A stretch of DNA of 64,000 nt. Source: Rhodococcus opacus (lineage in GTDB: Bacteria; Actinomycetota; Actinomycetes; Mycobacteriales; Mycobacteriaceae). This document shows, piece after piece, positions 56,017 to 64,000 of the stretch. The translations under genes were made by a program, and so were the position numbers. Each line of letters begins with the position of its first letter. Positions within the stretch are counted from its first letter, which is position 1. The notes under the pieces were generated by a model. The model was not told the origin of the DNA and made no database searches. It saw nothing but the letters and a program-made list of their open reading frames with translations. Where the stretch lies: NCBI RefSeq assembly GCF_012396235.1, contig NZ_JAAXPA010000016.1, positions 62,001 to 126,000 of the forward strand. The letters are read 5' to 3'.

Positions 56017-57522
56017 CTATGCGTTCTGGGGGAAGCCGAGGTTGAGTCCGCCGTGGCTGGGGTCGAGCCAGCGGGTGGTGACGACCTTGCCACGGGTGAA
56101 GAAGTGGACGCCTTCGGTGCCGTGGGCGTGGCTGTCGCCGAAGAGGGAGTTCTTCCAGCCGCCGAAGGAGTAGTACGCCATGGGGACGGGGATGGGGACG
56201 TTGATGCCGACCATGCCGACCTCGACCTCGTTCTGGAACCGTCGGGCGGCGCCGCCGTCGTTGGTGAAGATGGCGGTGCCGTTGCCGAACTGGCTCGAGT
56301 TCACCAGTTCCAGGGCCTCGTCGTAGGAGTCGACGCGGATGACGGAGAGGACGGGTCCGAAGATTTCGTCGGTGTACACGCTCATGTCGGTGGTGACGTG
56401 GTCGATCAGGGTCGGTCCGAGCCAGAACCCGTCTGCACCGCCGTTTGCCTGCACGGTGCGCCCGTCGACGACGATGGTGGCCCCGTCGTTTTCGCCGGCG
56501 TCGATGTAGGAGGCGACCTTGTCGCGGTGCACCTTGGTCACCAGCGGTCCCATGTCGGAATCCTGGGTGCCGTCGCCGATCTTCAACGTGTCGGTGCGGT
56601 CCTTGATCTTGGCGACAAGTTCGTCGGCGATGTCGCCGACCGCGACCAGGGCACTGATGGCCATGCAGCGTTCGCCGGCGGACCCGAAGCCGGCGTTGAC
56701 CATGGCGTCGGCGGCGAGGTCGAGGTCGGCGTCCGGCAGGACGATGGCGTGGTTCTTCGCCCCACCCAATGCTTGGACGCGTTTGCCGTGGGCGGTGCCG
56801 GTGGCGTAGACGTACTGGGCGATGGGGGTGGAGCCGACGAAGCTGATGGCCTTGATCGCGGGGTGGGTGAGGAGTTCGTCGACGGCGGTCTTGTCGCCCT
56901 GCAGCACGTTGAACACCCCGGCCGGGAGTCCGGCTTCGGCCCAGAGTTCGGCCATCCAGATCGCGGCGGTCGGGTCCTTCTCGGACGGCTTCAACACCAC
57001 GGTGTTGCCGGCGGCGATGGCGATGGGGAAGAACCACATCGGGACCATGGCGGGGAAGTTGAACGGGGAGATGACCCCGACCGGGCCGACGGGTTGGCGG
57101 AGGGAGGAGACGTCGATGTTGGTGGAGGCGTTTTCGGTCATGCCGCCTTTGAGCAGGTGGGCGATGCCGCAGGCGAATTCGACGACTTCCTGGCCGCGGC
57201 TGACTTCGCCGAGGGCGTCGGAGACGACCTTGCCGTGCTCGGCGGTGATGATCTCGGCGAGTTCGCCCTTGCGGGCGTTGAGCAGTTCCCGGAATGTGAA
57301 GATCACCTGGGTGCGCTTGGCGAGGGAGGTGTCGCGCCAGGCGGGGAACGCGGCGGCGGCGGCGTCGATGACGGCGCGGGCGTCCTCGACGCTGGCGAGG
57401 GCGACCTGACCGGTCACGGCACCGGTCGCCGGGTTCGTCACCGGGGCGGTGTTGCCGCTCGTACCGGCGAATCCCTTGCCGTCGGACCAGTGTGCGATCT
57501 CGCGAGTGATGTTGGTGCTCAT
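56017..57522 (-). CDS. mmsA: Methylmalonate-semialdehyde dehydrogenase (CoA-acylating)
   Basis: The 501-residue protein is an aldehyde dehydrogenase with FNFPAMVPMWFFP, the catalytic cysteine in GSAGERCMAIS and the NAD-binding SFVGSTPIAQYVYATG. The family member used in inositol catabolism (IolA) converts malonate semialdehyde to acetyl-CoA and CO2, with NADH formed; it also serves valine breakdown. AAAGGACA precedes the ATG. It follows the IolH-like gene by 11 bases in the iol operon. Confidence 0.94.
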   Translation of the reverse strand: MSTNITREIAHWSDGKGFAGTSGNTAPVTNPATGAVTGQVALASVEDARAVIDAAAAAFPAWRDTSLAKRTQVIFTFRELLNARKGELAEIITAEHGKVVSDALGEVSRGQEVVEFACGIAHLLKGGMTENASTNIDVSSLRQPVGPVGVISPFNFPAMVPMWFFPIAIAAGNTVVLKPSEKDPTAAIWMAELWAEAGLPAGVFNVLQGDKTAVDELLTHPAIKAISFVGSTPIAQYVYATGTAHGKRVQALGGAKNHAIVLPDADLDLAADAMVNAGFGSAGERCMAISALVAVGDIADELVAKIKDRTDTLKIGDGTQDSDMGPLVTKVHRDKVASYIDAGENDGATIVVDGRTVQANGGADGFWLGPTLIDHVTTDMSVYTDEIFGPVLSVIRVDSYDEALELVNSSQFGNGTAIFTNDGGAARRFQNEVEVGMVGINVPIPVPMAYYSFGGWKNSLFGDSHAHGTEGVHFFTRGKVVTTRWLDPSHGGLNLGFPQNA

Positions 57523-57533
57523 GTGTTGTCCTT

Positions 57534-58415
57534 TCACCGCGTGCGCGCGATGTAATCCTTCATGGTCTTCAGTTGGTAGCGGGAGACGTCGTGAGCGTTC
57601 TCGTCTTCGGCGAAAACGCTCGACACCATCACCGTGTCGGGTTTGTCGTAGAAGCCGAGTTCGCCGAGCCCGCCGAAGAACTCGTCCCAGTCGAGGTCGC
57701 CGTCGCCGATCTTGAGGTGCTGGTGCACACGCACCGGGTTGCCGGGCGGGTTGGTGATGTACCGCAGTCCGTGGGAGCGGTGGTGATCCATCGTGTCCGC
57801 GACGTGGACGAGCCGCAGCATGTCGCCGGCCGCGCGCATGATCTCGAGCATCCAGGCGCCCATGTGGTACGAGTGGCACGCGACGTACACCAGTCCGAAG
57901 TTCTTCGAGTTGATGCCGCGGATCATCCGGATGGCGTCCAGACCGTTCTCCACGAAATCGTCGGGGTGCGGGTCGATGCGAACGTCGATGCCTTCACGCT
58001 CGATGATGGGGACGAGTTCCTCCATCGACCGGTAGAAGGCGCGCTCCGATTCCTCGGCCTTCTCCGGGCGGCCGCTGAACTCGGTGTTCATCACGTTCAC
58101 ACCGAGGTCGACGGTGATCTGAATGGCGCGCTTCCAGTACCGCACCGCCGCCTCGCGGGCGTCTTCGTCGGGGCCCGACCACCGCAGGACCGGCAACACG
58201 GAGGCGATTCCGACGCCCGCATCGCTGCAGGACTTGCGGAACTGCCGAACCAGCTCGTCGTCGGCCTTCGGGTGGTTGAAGAACGGGATCATGTCGCGAT
58301 GAGGGGTGAGCTGTAGGTGTTCGAAGCCGAGTTCGGCAACCACCGCCGGCAATTCGAGGAGGGAGTAGTCGTGGTGGAAGGGGGTGGGGTCGAGTGCAAT
58401 CTTCATCGTGTTCAT
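57534..58415 (-). CDS. iolH: IolH-like sugar phosphate isomerase/epimerase
   Basis: The 293-residue TIM-barrel protein begins MNTMKIALDPTPFHHDYSLL. It has putative metal residues in LQLTPHRD, NTEFSGRPE, RIDPHPDDF and HVADTMDHHRSH. It matches the IolH group found beside iolG in corynebacterial clusters. Its step is not settled and may be an isomerisation of an inosose. The ATG overlaps the iolG stop (ATGA), so translation is coupled. An internal ATG at 58406 is the alternative start. Confidence 0.82.
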   Translation of the reverse strand: MNTMKIALDPTPFHHDYSLLELPAVVAELGFEHLQLTPHRDMIPFFNHPKADDELVRQFRKSCSDAGVGIASVLPVLRWSGPDEDAREAAVRYWKRAIQITVDLGVNVMNTEFSGRPEKAEESERAFYRSMEELVPIIEREGIDVRIDPHPDDFVENGLDAIRMIRGINSKNFGLVYVACHSYHMGAWMLEIMRAAGDMLRLVHVADTMDHHRSHGLRYITNPPGNPVRVHQHLKIGDGDLDWDEFFGGLGELGFYDKPDTVMVSSVFAEDENAHDVSRYQLKTMKDYIARTR

Positions 58416-59479
58416 GCCCCCGGAATGGAGGAACGGTCGACCATGTCGACGGCCACGCGCTCGCCGGTCTCGAGCGACTGCACGCCGGCAGCGCACACGG
58501 CGGCGGCGGCGTAGCCGTCCCACGCACCCGGTCCGTCGATGTAGTTGCCGGTCTCCGCGCCCGTGCGGGCGGCGTTGACCCAGCGCTGGATCTCGACGTC
58601 GTACGCCTGGCCGAAGCGTTCCTTGAACGACGGGGTGATCTCCCCGCCCGACATACCTGCGCCCGAGCGGCCATTGCCCGCGCCGGTGCCGTACTTGCGG
58701 ACGAGTCCGACATCGAGACCGATGAACGCCGAACCCTTCTCGGCGACGATCTCGGTGCGCACCTCGTACGCGACACCTGTGGTCACGAAGACCTCGACGT
58801 CGACGTGGCGACCGGATTCGGTGCTGAAGAACGCGATCTGCGGATCCTGCAGTCCCTCGGGTGCACCCGGGTTCGCGGCGGGGCGGAGGATCTGTACCGA
58901 GGTTATCTCCTCGTCGAACAGGAATCGGGTGACGTCCACCTCGTGGACCAGCGAGTCCTTGACGATCATCGAGCTGTCGAAGCTCGGCGGCACGGCGGGG
59001 TTGCGGTGCACGCAGTGGGCGAGAAGCACCTGCCCGAACACACCATCGTCGATGAGCGACTTCAGCTGCTCGTACTCGTGGTCGAAACGTCGCATGAAGC
59101 CGACCTGGATCAGCTTCTTACCGAGCTCGGCTTCGCGCTTGACGATCTCGAGGGACGTGGCGACGTCGGTGGTCAGCGGCTTCTCACACATCACCGGCTT
59201 GCCGTGCTCGAGGCAGGCGAGAAGCTGCTTCTCGTGCGTCGGGCCGGGGGTGGCCAGGACGACGGCGTCGACACCCGGGTCGGCGATCGCGTCGAGCGGG
59301 TCGCCGATCACCCGGCAGCCGGGGATCCCGGCCGCGATCTGCTCGGCCTTCTCGACGAAGTAGTCGTTGACGACGGCGACGGTGGCGCCCTTGATGCGTT
59401 CGGTGATGCGTGCGACGTGGTCGGCACCCATCATTCCGACACCCAGGACGGCGATGCGCAGGTCGTTGCTTCCGGACAT
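58412..59479 (-). CDS. iolG: myo-inositol 2-dehydrogenase (Gfo/Idh/MocA family)
   Basis: The 355-residue protein starts with the NAD motif RIAVLGVGMMGADHVARI. It has the family lysine in MCEKPL and the catalytic aspartate/histidine in SLVHEVDVTRFLF. It oxidises myo-inositol to 2-keto-inositol (scyllo-inosose) with NAD. It sits between iolE and iolH, overlapping iolH. This is the committing step and the main NADH source of the pathway. Confidence 0.93.
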   Translation of the reverse strand: MSGSNDLRIAVLGVGMMGADHVARITERIKGATVAVVNDYFVEKAEQIAAGIPGCRVIGDPLDAIADPGVDAVVLATPGPTHEKQLLACLEHGKPVMCEKPLTTDVATSLEIVKREAELGKKLIQVGFMRRFDHEYEQLKSLIDDGVFGQVLLAHCVHRNPAVPPSFDSSMIVKDSLVHEVDVTRFLFDEEITSVQILRPAANPGAPEGLQDPQIAFFSTESGRHVDVEVFVTTGVAYEVRTEIVAEKGSAFIGLDVGLVRKYGTGAGNGRSGAGMSGGEITPSFKERFGQAYDVEIQRWVNAARTGAETGNYIDGPGAWDGYAAAAVCAAGVQSLETGERVAVDMVDRSSIPGA

Positions 59480-59505
59480 AGCTGACTAGCTCCTGACGTG
59501 ATCGG

Positions 59506-60411
59506 TTAGACGAACTTGACGGACGGGATCCCGCAGGACCCCAGGTACTTACGGGTGCGCTGGGCGATCGGCAGCGGAACGTCCACAGCGCAGGGGTAGA
59601 GATCCTGCTCGACGATCGCGAACACGTCGATGTCGAGCTTCTCGATTGCGGCGAGCAGCGGCGGCAGGTCGGGGATGCCGAGCGGCGGCTCGATCATCGC
59701 GCCGAGCTTGACGGCCTCGCCGAACGGCAGGTCCTCGGCCTCGACCTTGGCGCGGACCTCGGGATCGACCTGCTTGAGGTGCAGGTAGCCGATCCGCTCG
59801 GGAGCGCGCTCGATGATCGCGAGGTTGTCGCCGCCGCAGTAGCTGATGTGGCCGGTGTCGAGGCACAAGTTCACGTACTCACTGTCGGTGCCGTCGAGGA
59901 AGCGGTACACATTCTCCTCGGTGTCGACGTGGCTGTCCGCGTGCGGGTGGTACTGCGCCTTCACGCCGTACTGCTCGAACATCTTCTTGCCCAGCTCGTT
60001 CATGCCGCCGGTCTTCTTCTTCCACTGCTCCGCAGTGAGATTGCGGTCCTCGAGCACCTCGCCGCTGCTCGGGTCGCGCCACATCTCCGGGATCACGACC
60101 ACATGCTTGCCGCCGGCGGCGGCGGTCAGCTTCGCGACGTCCTCGATCTGGGTCCACACGGCATCCCAGGAGTCGTCCTGGTGCAGGTGCTCGAACACGG
60201 TGCCGGCCGACAGTTTCAGATTGTGGGCCGCGAGTTCGTCACGGAGCTGCTGCGGATCGGTCGGCAGGTAGCCGTACGGGCCCAGCTCGATCCACTCGTA
60301 ACCGGACGCGGACACCTCGTCGAGGAACCGCCCGTACGGGGTCTGCTGCGGGTCTTCGGGGAACCAGACACCCCAGGAGTCGGGGGCGGATCCGACGCGA
60401 ATAACGCTCAT
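59506..60411 (-). CDS. iolE: myo-inosose-2 dehydratase
   Basis: The 301-residue TIM-barrel protein begins with VGSAPDSWGVWFPEDP. It has AQYHPHADSHVDTEENVYRF, LCLDTGHISYCGGDN and LHLKQVDPEV with the metal-binding histidines and acids. It dehydrates 2-keto-inositol to a diketone (3D-trihydroxycyclohexane-dione). AAAGGA precedes the ATG, 35 bases after iolD. The related protein at 49568 lacks the extended C-terminal part present here. Confidence 0.93.
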   Translation of the reverse strand: MSVIRVGSAPDSWGVWFPEDPQQTPYGRFLDEVSASGYEWIELGPYGYLPTDPQQLRDELAAHNLKLSAGTVFEHLHQDDSWDAVWTQIEDVAKLTAAAGGKHVVVIPEMWRDPSSGEVLEDRNLTAEQWKKKTGGMNELGKKMFEQYGVKAQYHPHADSHVDTEENVYRFLDGTDSEYVNLCLDTGHISYCGGDNLAIIERAPERIGYLHLKQVDPEVRAKVEAEDLPFGEAVKLGAMIEPPLGIPDLPPLLAAIEKLDIDVFAIVEQDLYPCAVDVPLPIAQRTRKYLGSCGIPSVKFV

Positions 60412-60446
60412 CGGGAAATCCTTTCGAAAGTTCTACTGAGGGAGAG

Positions 60447-62405
60447 TTAGTTGCCGGACGGGCGCAGGAACGGACGCTGGATCTTCTTCCACTGCGCGTA
60501 CGTCTCGTAGGCGGCCCGGGTGGAGTCGAGGGTGCTGGTCGAGCTGACCGGCACGTCCCACCAGGATTCGCTGTCCGGGGCCGCGATTCGCGGGTCCGTC
60601 TCGACGTGGATGACGGTGGTGTTGTCGCTGGCCTTCGCCACCTTGACGGCGTCGGTGAACTCGGCGGCCGTGTTCGCGCGGATCACGTCGGCGCCGAGGC
60701 TCGCGGCGTTGGCCGCCAGGTCGACGGGCAGGATGTCGCCGTCGAGCCGGCCGGAGTCGCCGCGGTAGCGGTAGTCGGTGCCGAACCGCTGCGAGCCGAG
60801 CGACTCCGACAGCGATCCGATGGACGCGAAGCCGTGGTTCTGCACGAGGACCACGATGACCTTGACGTTCTCCTGCACGGCCGTGACGAGTTCGGTGGCC
60901 ATCATCAGGTACGAGCCGTCGCCGACCATGATGAACACGTCGCGGTCGGGGCAGGCCATCTTGGCGCCGATGCCGCCGGCGATCTCGTAGCCCATGCACG
61001 AGAACCCGTACTCGACGTGGTAGCCCTTGGAGTCGCGGGTACGCCACAGCTTGTGCAGGTCGCCGGGCATGGAGCCGGCGGCGCACACGACGACGTCCCG
61101 CGGATCCGACAGCGTGTTGGCGAGACCGATGACCTGGTTCTGGTTCAAGCCGAGCGAGTCGTCGTCGATCTTGTAGACCGCGTCGACCGTGGACTCCCAG
61201 TGGTCCGCGAGTTCGGTTGTACGCGAGCGGTACTCGCCGGAAACCTGGTAGTCGCGCAGTGCCACGGCGAGTGCCTCGAGCGCCTCGCGGGCGTCTGCGA
61301 CGACGCTGACGCCGCCTTGCTTCACCGAGTCGATCGACGCGACGTTGATGTTGACGAACCGCACGTCGGGGTTGTTGAACGCGGTCCGCGACGCCGTGGT
61401 GAAGTCGCTGTAGCGGGTGCCGATGCCGATGATCACATCGGCCTCGGTGGCGAGCGCGTTGGCCGCCGTGGTGCCGGTCGAGCCGATCGCGCCGACCGAC
61501 TGCGGGTGGTCGTAGGGCAGTGAACCCTTGCCGGCCTGACTCTGACCGACCGGAATTCCGGTCGCCTCGGCGAACGAGGCCAGTGTCTCGGTGGCGCCCG
61601 AGTAGATCAGGCCACCGCCCGCGACGATCAGCGGCTTCTTCGCCGTCCGGATCACGTCCGCGGCCCGCTCGATCACCGACTTCTCGGGGAGCGGCCGGGC
61701 CAGGTGCCACGTGCGCTCCGCGAACAGCGACTCCGGCCAGTCGAAAGCCTCCGCCTGCACGTCCTGCGGAATGGCGACGGTGGCCGCACCCGTCTCGACG
61801 GGGTCGGTCAGCACGCGCATCGCGCCGAGCAGCGCCGAAGGCAACTGCTCCGGCCGCCACACCCGGTCGAAGTAGCGCGACAGCGGTTTGAACGCGTCGT
61901 TGACGGTGACGTCGCCGCTCGAGGGCAGTTCGAGTTCCTGCAGCACCGGTGCGCTCGCGCGGGTGGCGAACGTGTCGGCGGGCAGGAGCAGGACGGGCAG
62001 CCGGTTGATGGTGGCGAGCGCCGCGCCGGTCAGCATGTTGGTCGAGCCGGGGCCGACGCTGGCCGACACCGCCCACGTCTGCAGGCGATCCTTCTGGCGT
62101 GCGTACGCGACCGCGCTGTGCACCATCGCCTGCTCGTTACGCCCGAGGACGTACGGCAGTTCGGATTCGCTCCCGGCTTCGACCGCGTCGATCTCGGCCT
62201 GCAGCAGTGCCTGACCGAGTCCGGCGACGTTGCCGTGGCCGAAGATGCCGAAGCATCCGGCGAAGAACTTGGTGCGTTCGCCGTCCCGCTCGACGTACTG
62301 GTTGGCGAGGAATCGGATGGTTGCCTGAGCCACCGTGAGGTGGACGGTGCCCTCGGCGTTGGGGTTCTTGCTCGCCGACATCGGCGCGGTGGACACCACG
62401 GTCAT
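60447..62405 (-). CDS. iolD: 3D-(3,5/4)-trihydroxycyclohexane-1,2-dione hydrolase
   Basis: The 652-residue thiamine diphosphate enzyme has the N-terminal catalytic segment with NEQAMVHSAVAYARQ and PGSTNMLTGAALA. The C-terminal ThDP/metal-binding region has MVGDGSYLMMATEL and VVLVQNHGFASIG. It cleaves the cyclic dione ring to 5-deoxy-glucuronate. Its ATG overlaps the iolB stop (ATGA). Length and motifs match IolD throughout; acetolactate synthase relatives are shorter. Confidence 0.95.
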   Translation of the reverse strand: MTVVSTAPMSASKNPNAEGTVHLTVAQATIRFLANQYVERDGERTKFFAGCFGIFGHGNVAGLGQALLQAEIDAVEAGSESELPYVLGRNEQAMVHSAVAYARQKDRLQTWAVSASVGPGSTNMLTGAALATINRLPVLLLPADTFATRASAPVLQELELPSSGDVTVNDAFKPLSRYFDRVWRPEQLPSALLGAMRVLTDPVETGAATVAIPQDVQAEAFDWPESLFAERTWHLARPLPEKSVIERAADVIRTAKKPLIVAGGGLIYSGATETLASFAEATGIPVGQSQAGKGSLPYDHPQSVGAIGSTGTTAANALATEADVIIGIGTRYSDFTTASRTAFNNPDVRFVNINVASIDSVKQGGVSVVADAREALEALAVALRDYQVSGEYRSRTTELADHWESTVDAVYKIDDDSLGLNQNQVIGLANTLSDPRDVVVCAAGSMPGDLHKLWRTRDSKGYHVEYGFSCMGYEIAGGIGAKMACPDRDVFIMVGDGSYLMMATELVTAVQENVKVIVVLVQNHGFASIGSLSESLGSQRFGTDYRYRGDSGRLDGDILPVDLAANAASLGADVIRANTAAEFTDAVKVAKASDNTTVIHVETDPRIAAPDSESWWDVPVSSTSTLDSTRAAYETYAQWKKIQRPFLRPSGN

Positions 62406-63298
62406 GCTCCTTCGGACGGTGCGTGGAGGGGGAGGCGGGGATCGACGGTCTGGTGTTCCCAGCTGCCGCGCAGCCAGGTGTGGGCCGGGTCGTCGCAGAT
62501 GTTCCAGGCGCGGTCTTCGCCGGGCCCGGCCATGACGTTCAGGTAGTACATGTGATGTCCGGGGGCGGCGATCGACGGTCCGTGATAGCCGTGCGGCACG
62601 AGCACCACATCACCGGAGCGCACCTCCTCGAGCACCTCGATGGGCCGCTCGGGAGTGCCGTACACGCGATGGTAGCCGAATCCGGTTCCGCCGAAATCCA
62701 CTGCGGTGGAATTTGCTTCGGCGATTTCGAAGTAGTAGATCTCCTCGAGCTGCGACTCGACGTCGCGGTTCTCGTCGTGCTTGTGGCTCGGGTACGACGA
62801 CCAGTTGCCGCCGGGAGTGACGACCTCGCACGCGATGATCGAATCGGCCTCGAAGCGATCGGCGGTGCCGAAGTTGTGCACCTGGCGGCTGCAGTTGCCC
62901 GCGCCGCGCAGTTCGACGGAGATGTCGGCTGCCGGGACGTACCGGAACGGGAACTTCTGCCGCGCGCGGGCCCCGCACAGGGCGAATCGTCCACCGGTCG
63001 CGCTCGTCACCGTGTAGGCCGAATCCCGGCCCACGTAGGCGAAGTCGCTCGGTCCGTCGAACACGGATCGCCGCCCGGTGAGGGCGAACTCGGTGCCCTC
63101 GCTCGACACCGCCGCGGACCCGGCCAGTGGCACGACGATGATCTCGTCGTCACCGGACGCGAGTTCGGCCGAGCCACCGGGGGCCAGGGTGAGCACCCGC
63201 AGACTCGATTCGGTCCAGCCCGCCGATTCGGGGGTGACCTCGAGGTCGAACGGCCCGGTGGCCGCGGAACCGATCGGCACGTAGTACTTGCTGTTCAT
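62402..63298 (-). CDS. iolB: 5-deoxy-glucuronate isomerase
   Basis: The 298-residue protein is a bicupin with YPSHKHDENRDVESQLEEI (metal histidines and glutamate) and a second cupin stretch VVLVPHGYHGPSIAAPGHH. It isomerises 5-deoxy-glucuronate to 5-dehydro-2-deoxy-gluconate. GGAGAGG precedes the ATG, 21 bases after the aldolase-like gene. Its stop overlaps the iolD start, so translation is coupled. Confidence 0.95.
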   Translation of the reverse strand: MNSKYYVPIGSAATGPFDLEVTPESAGWTESSLRVLTLAPGGSAELASGDDEIIVVPLAGSAAVSSEGTEFALTGRRSVFDGPSDFAYVGRDSAYTVTSATGGRFALCGARARQKFPFRYVPAADISVELRGAGNCSRQVHNFGTADRFEADSIIACEVVTPGGNWSSYPSHKHDENRDVESQLEEIYYFEIAEANSTAVDFGGTGFGYHRVYGTPERPIEVLEEVRSGDVVLVPHGYHGPSIAAPGHHMYYLNVMAGPGEDRAWNICDDPAHTWLRGSWEHQTVDPRLPLHAPSEGA

Positions 63299-63319
63299 CG
63301 TGGGCCTCTCCGGTGTGCG

Positions 63320-64000
63320 TCAGTGAACGAGGGATACGGCGGTGTCGACCGCGGCGGCGACGTCCTCGTCCCGCGGGTACAGCAGGGTGCGTCCGACGAT
63401 CAGGCCGCGGACCGACGGCAGCGCGAGGGCCTTGGCCCAGCTCGCGAACGTTTCCTCGGGGGCTGTCTGCGGGTCTCCGCCGAGCAGTAGCGTCGGAAGC
63501 GTCGTCGCGTCCATGACGCGTTCCATCTCGTCGACCACCGGAAGCTTCATCCAGGTGTACGCGGACGTGGAGCCCAGGCCCTGGCTGATATGGATCGACT
63601 TGATCACGGCGTCGGCGCCGAGATCGTTCTTGACCTTGCCGTCGACCCGTCGCGACAGGAACGGTTCCACCATGGCCATCAGTCCGGCCTCGGCGAGCGA
63701 ATCGACCGCCTGGGCGCACGCGGTGAGGGTGGAGAGCGTTCCGGGATCGTTGAGATCGATGCGGCACAGCATCTTTCCGCCGTTCATGCCTGCCTTCGCG
63801 GTGCCGGCCGCGGTGTAGCCGGTCATCCGGTCGTCGAGTTCGAAACTGGCGCCGGCCAGGCCGCCGCGGTTCATCGACGAGATGACCACCTTGTCGTCGA
63901 GCGCGCCGAGCAGCACCAGATCGTCGAGGATGTCGGCGGTGGCGAGCACACCGTCCACGCCGGGGTTGCGCAGGGCGGTGCGGAGGCGGTCGAGGAGGTC
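63320..64000 (-). CDS. DeoC/LacD-like aldolase of the iol cluster (Cgl0158 family), truncated by window edge
   Basis: The C-terminal 226 residues are seen, and the frame is open to the right edge. It has DGVLATADILDDLVLL, VVISSMNRGGLAG, IKSIHISQGLGSTSAY (with a lysine suited to Schiff-base chemistry) and LLLGGDPQTAPEETFASWAK. It matches the (beta/alpha)8 protein found between iolC and iolB/iolA in Corynebacterium clusters, which has been proposed to do the aldolase step (IolJ role). IolC would be expected further upstream, beyond the window. Activity is inferred. Confidence 0.78.
   Translation of the reverse strand, partial: DLLDRLRTALRNPGVDGVLATADILDDLVLLGALDDKVVISSMNRGGLAGASFELDDRMTGYTAAGTAKAGMNGGKMLCRIDLNDPGTLSTLTACAQAVDSLAEAGLMAMVEPFLSRRVDGKVKNDLGADAVIKSIHISQGLGSTSAYTWMKLPVVDEMERVMDATTLPTLLLGGDPQTAPEETFASWAKALALPSVRGLIVGRTLLYPRDEDVAAAVDTAVSLVH

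Noticed and set aside
54655-57555. 966-codon open frame on the plus strand across ndh and mmsA
   Set aside because: It is antisense to two well-recognised genes, has low-complexity composition and no ribosome site; such shadow frames are common at this GC content.

Overview
The window is high-GC actinobacterial chromosome, most likely from a Rhodococcus close to R. jostii or R. opacus. This rests on codon bias, many GTG starts, apparently leaderless promoters, a mycothiol-type DsbA-like protein, and gene order. From about 14.8 to 43.7 kb the order follows Mycobacterium tuberculosis Rv2478c to Rv2457c (ssb, ettA, large NAD-GDH, two small conserved genes, aglA, glbO, HNH protein, ctaJ/PRSAF1-like pair, pepN, Rv2466c, rpiB, nei-type glycosylase, tig, clpP1, clpP2, clpX). 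The taxon is inferred from memory of these families; no search was run.

Left part (1-14.7 kb): a PadR regulator with a truncated 2,4-dienoyl-CoA reductase (FadH), an Atg22-like MFS exporter, a small membrane protein, an epoxide-hydrolase-like protein, and a FabR/DesT-like TetR regulator divergent from a ferredoxin-reductase/acyl-CoA desaturase operon (DesA3 type). Next come NADP-GDH, an HxlR regulator divergent from an SDR/thioesterase pair, a haloperoxidase-like hydrolase, tRNA-Arg(TCT), a DUF4345 protein and a CopD-CtaG fusion.

Centre (14.8-43.7 kb): the conserved mycobacterial-like block covers translation (ettA, tig), DNA repair (ssb2, dinB with an SOS box over its start codon, a Nei/Fpg glycosylase), nitrogen catabolism (GDH180), respiration accessories (CtaJ and DUF5130/PRSAF1-like) and proteolysis (pepN, clpP1P2X). 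Insertions relative to M. tuberculosis include an SRPBCC/AraC/dinB segment, a rubredoxin-reductase-like flavoprotein, an M48 protease and a DUF1542-type protein. tRNA-Gly(TCC) and tRNA-Pro(TGG) lie before tig.

Right part (43.7-64 kb): an aroQ-qsuB operon converts 3-dehydroquinate to protocatechuate and has its own inverted-repeat operator. It is followed by an M23 peptidase. A LacI regulator is divergent from a PhyH dioxygenase and an IolE-like isomerase, a cassette with no assigned substrate. Then comes the myo-inositol region: a LacI-type regulator divergent from the transporter IolT, with a strong promoter and two LacI boxes, and a long minus-strand operon entering from the right edge (DeoC-like aldolase, iolB, iolD, iolE, iolG, iolH, mmsA/iolA, ndh-2, ROK kinase). 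The operon takes inositol to acetyl-CoA and CO2, and the type II NADH dehydrogenase probably re-oxidises the NADH made by IolG.

The best leads are the PhyH/isomerase cassette beside the iol genes, the ndh-2/ROK pair coupled to the iol operon, and several operators readable in the sequence (FabR-like, LexA, LacI, aroQ palindrome, HxlR repeat).
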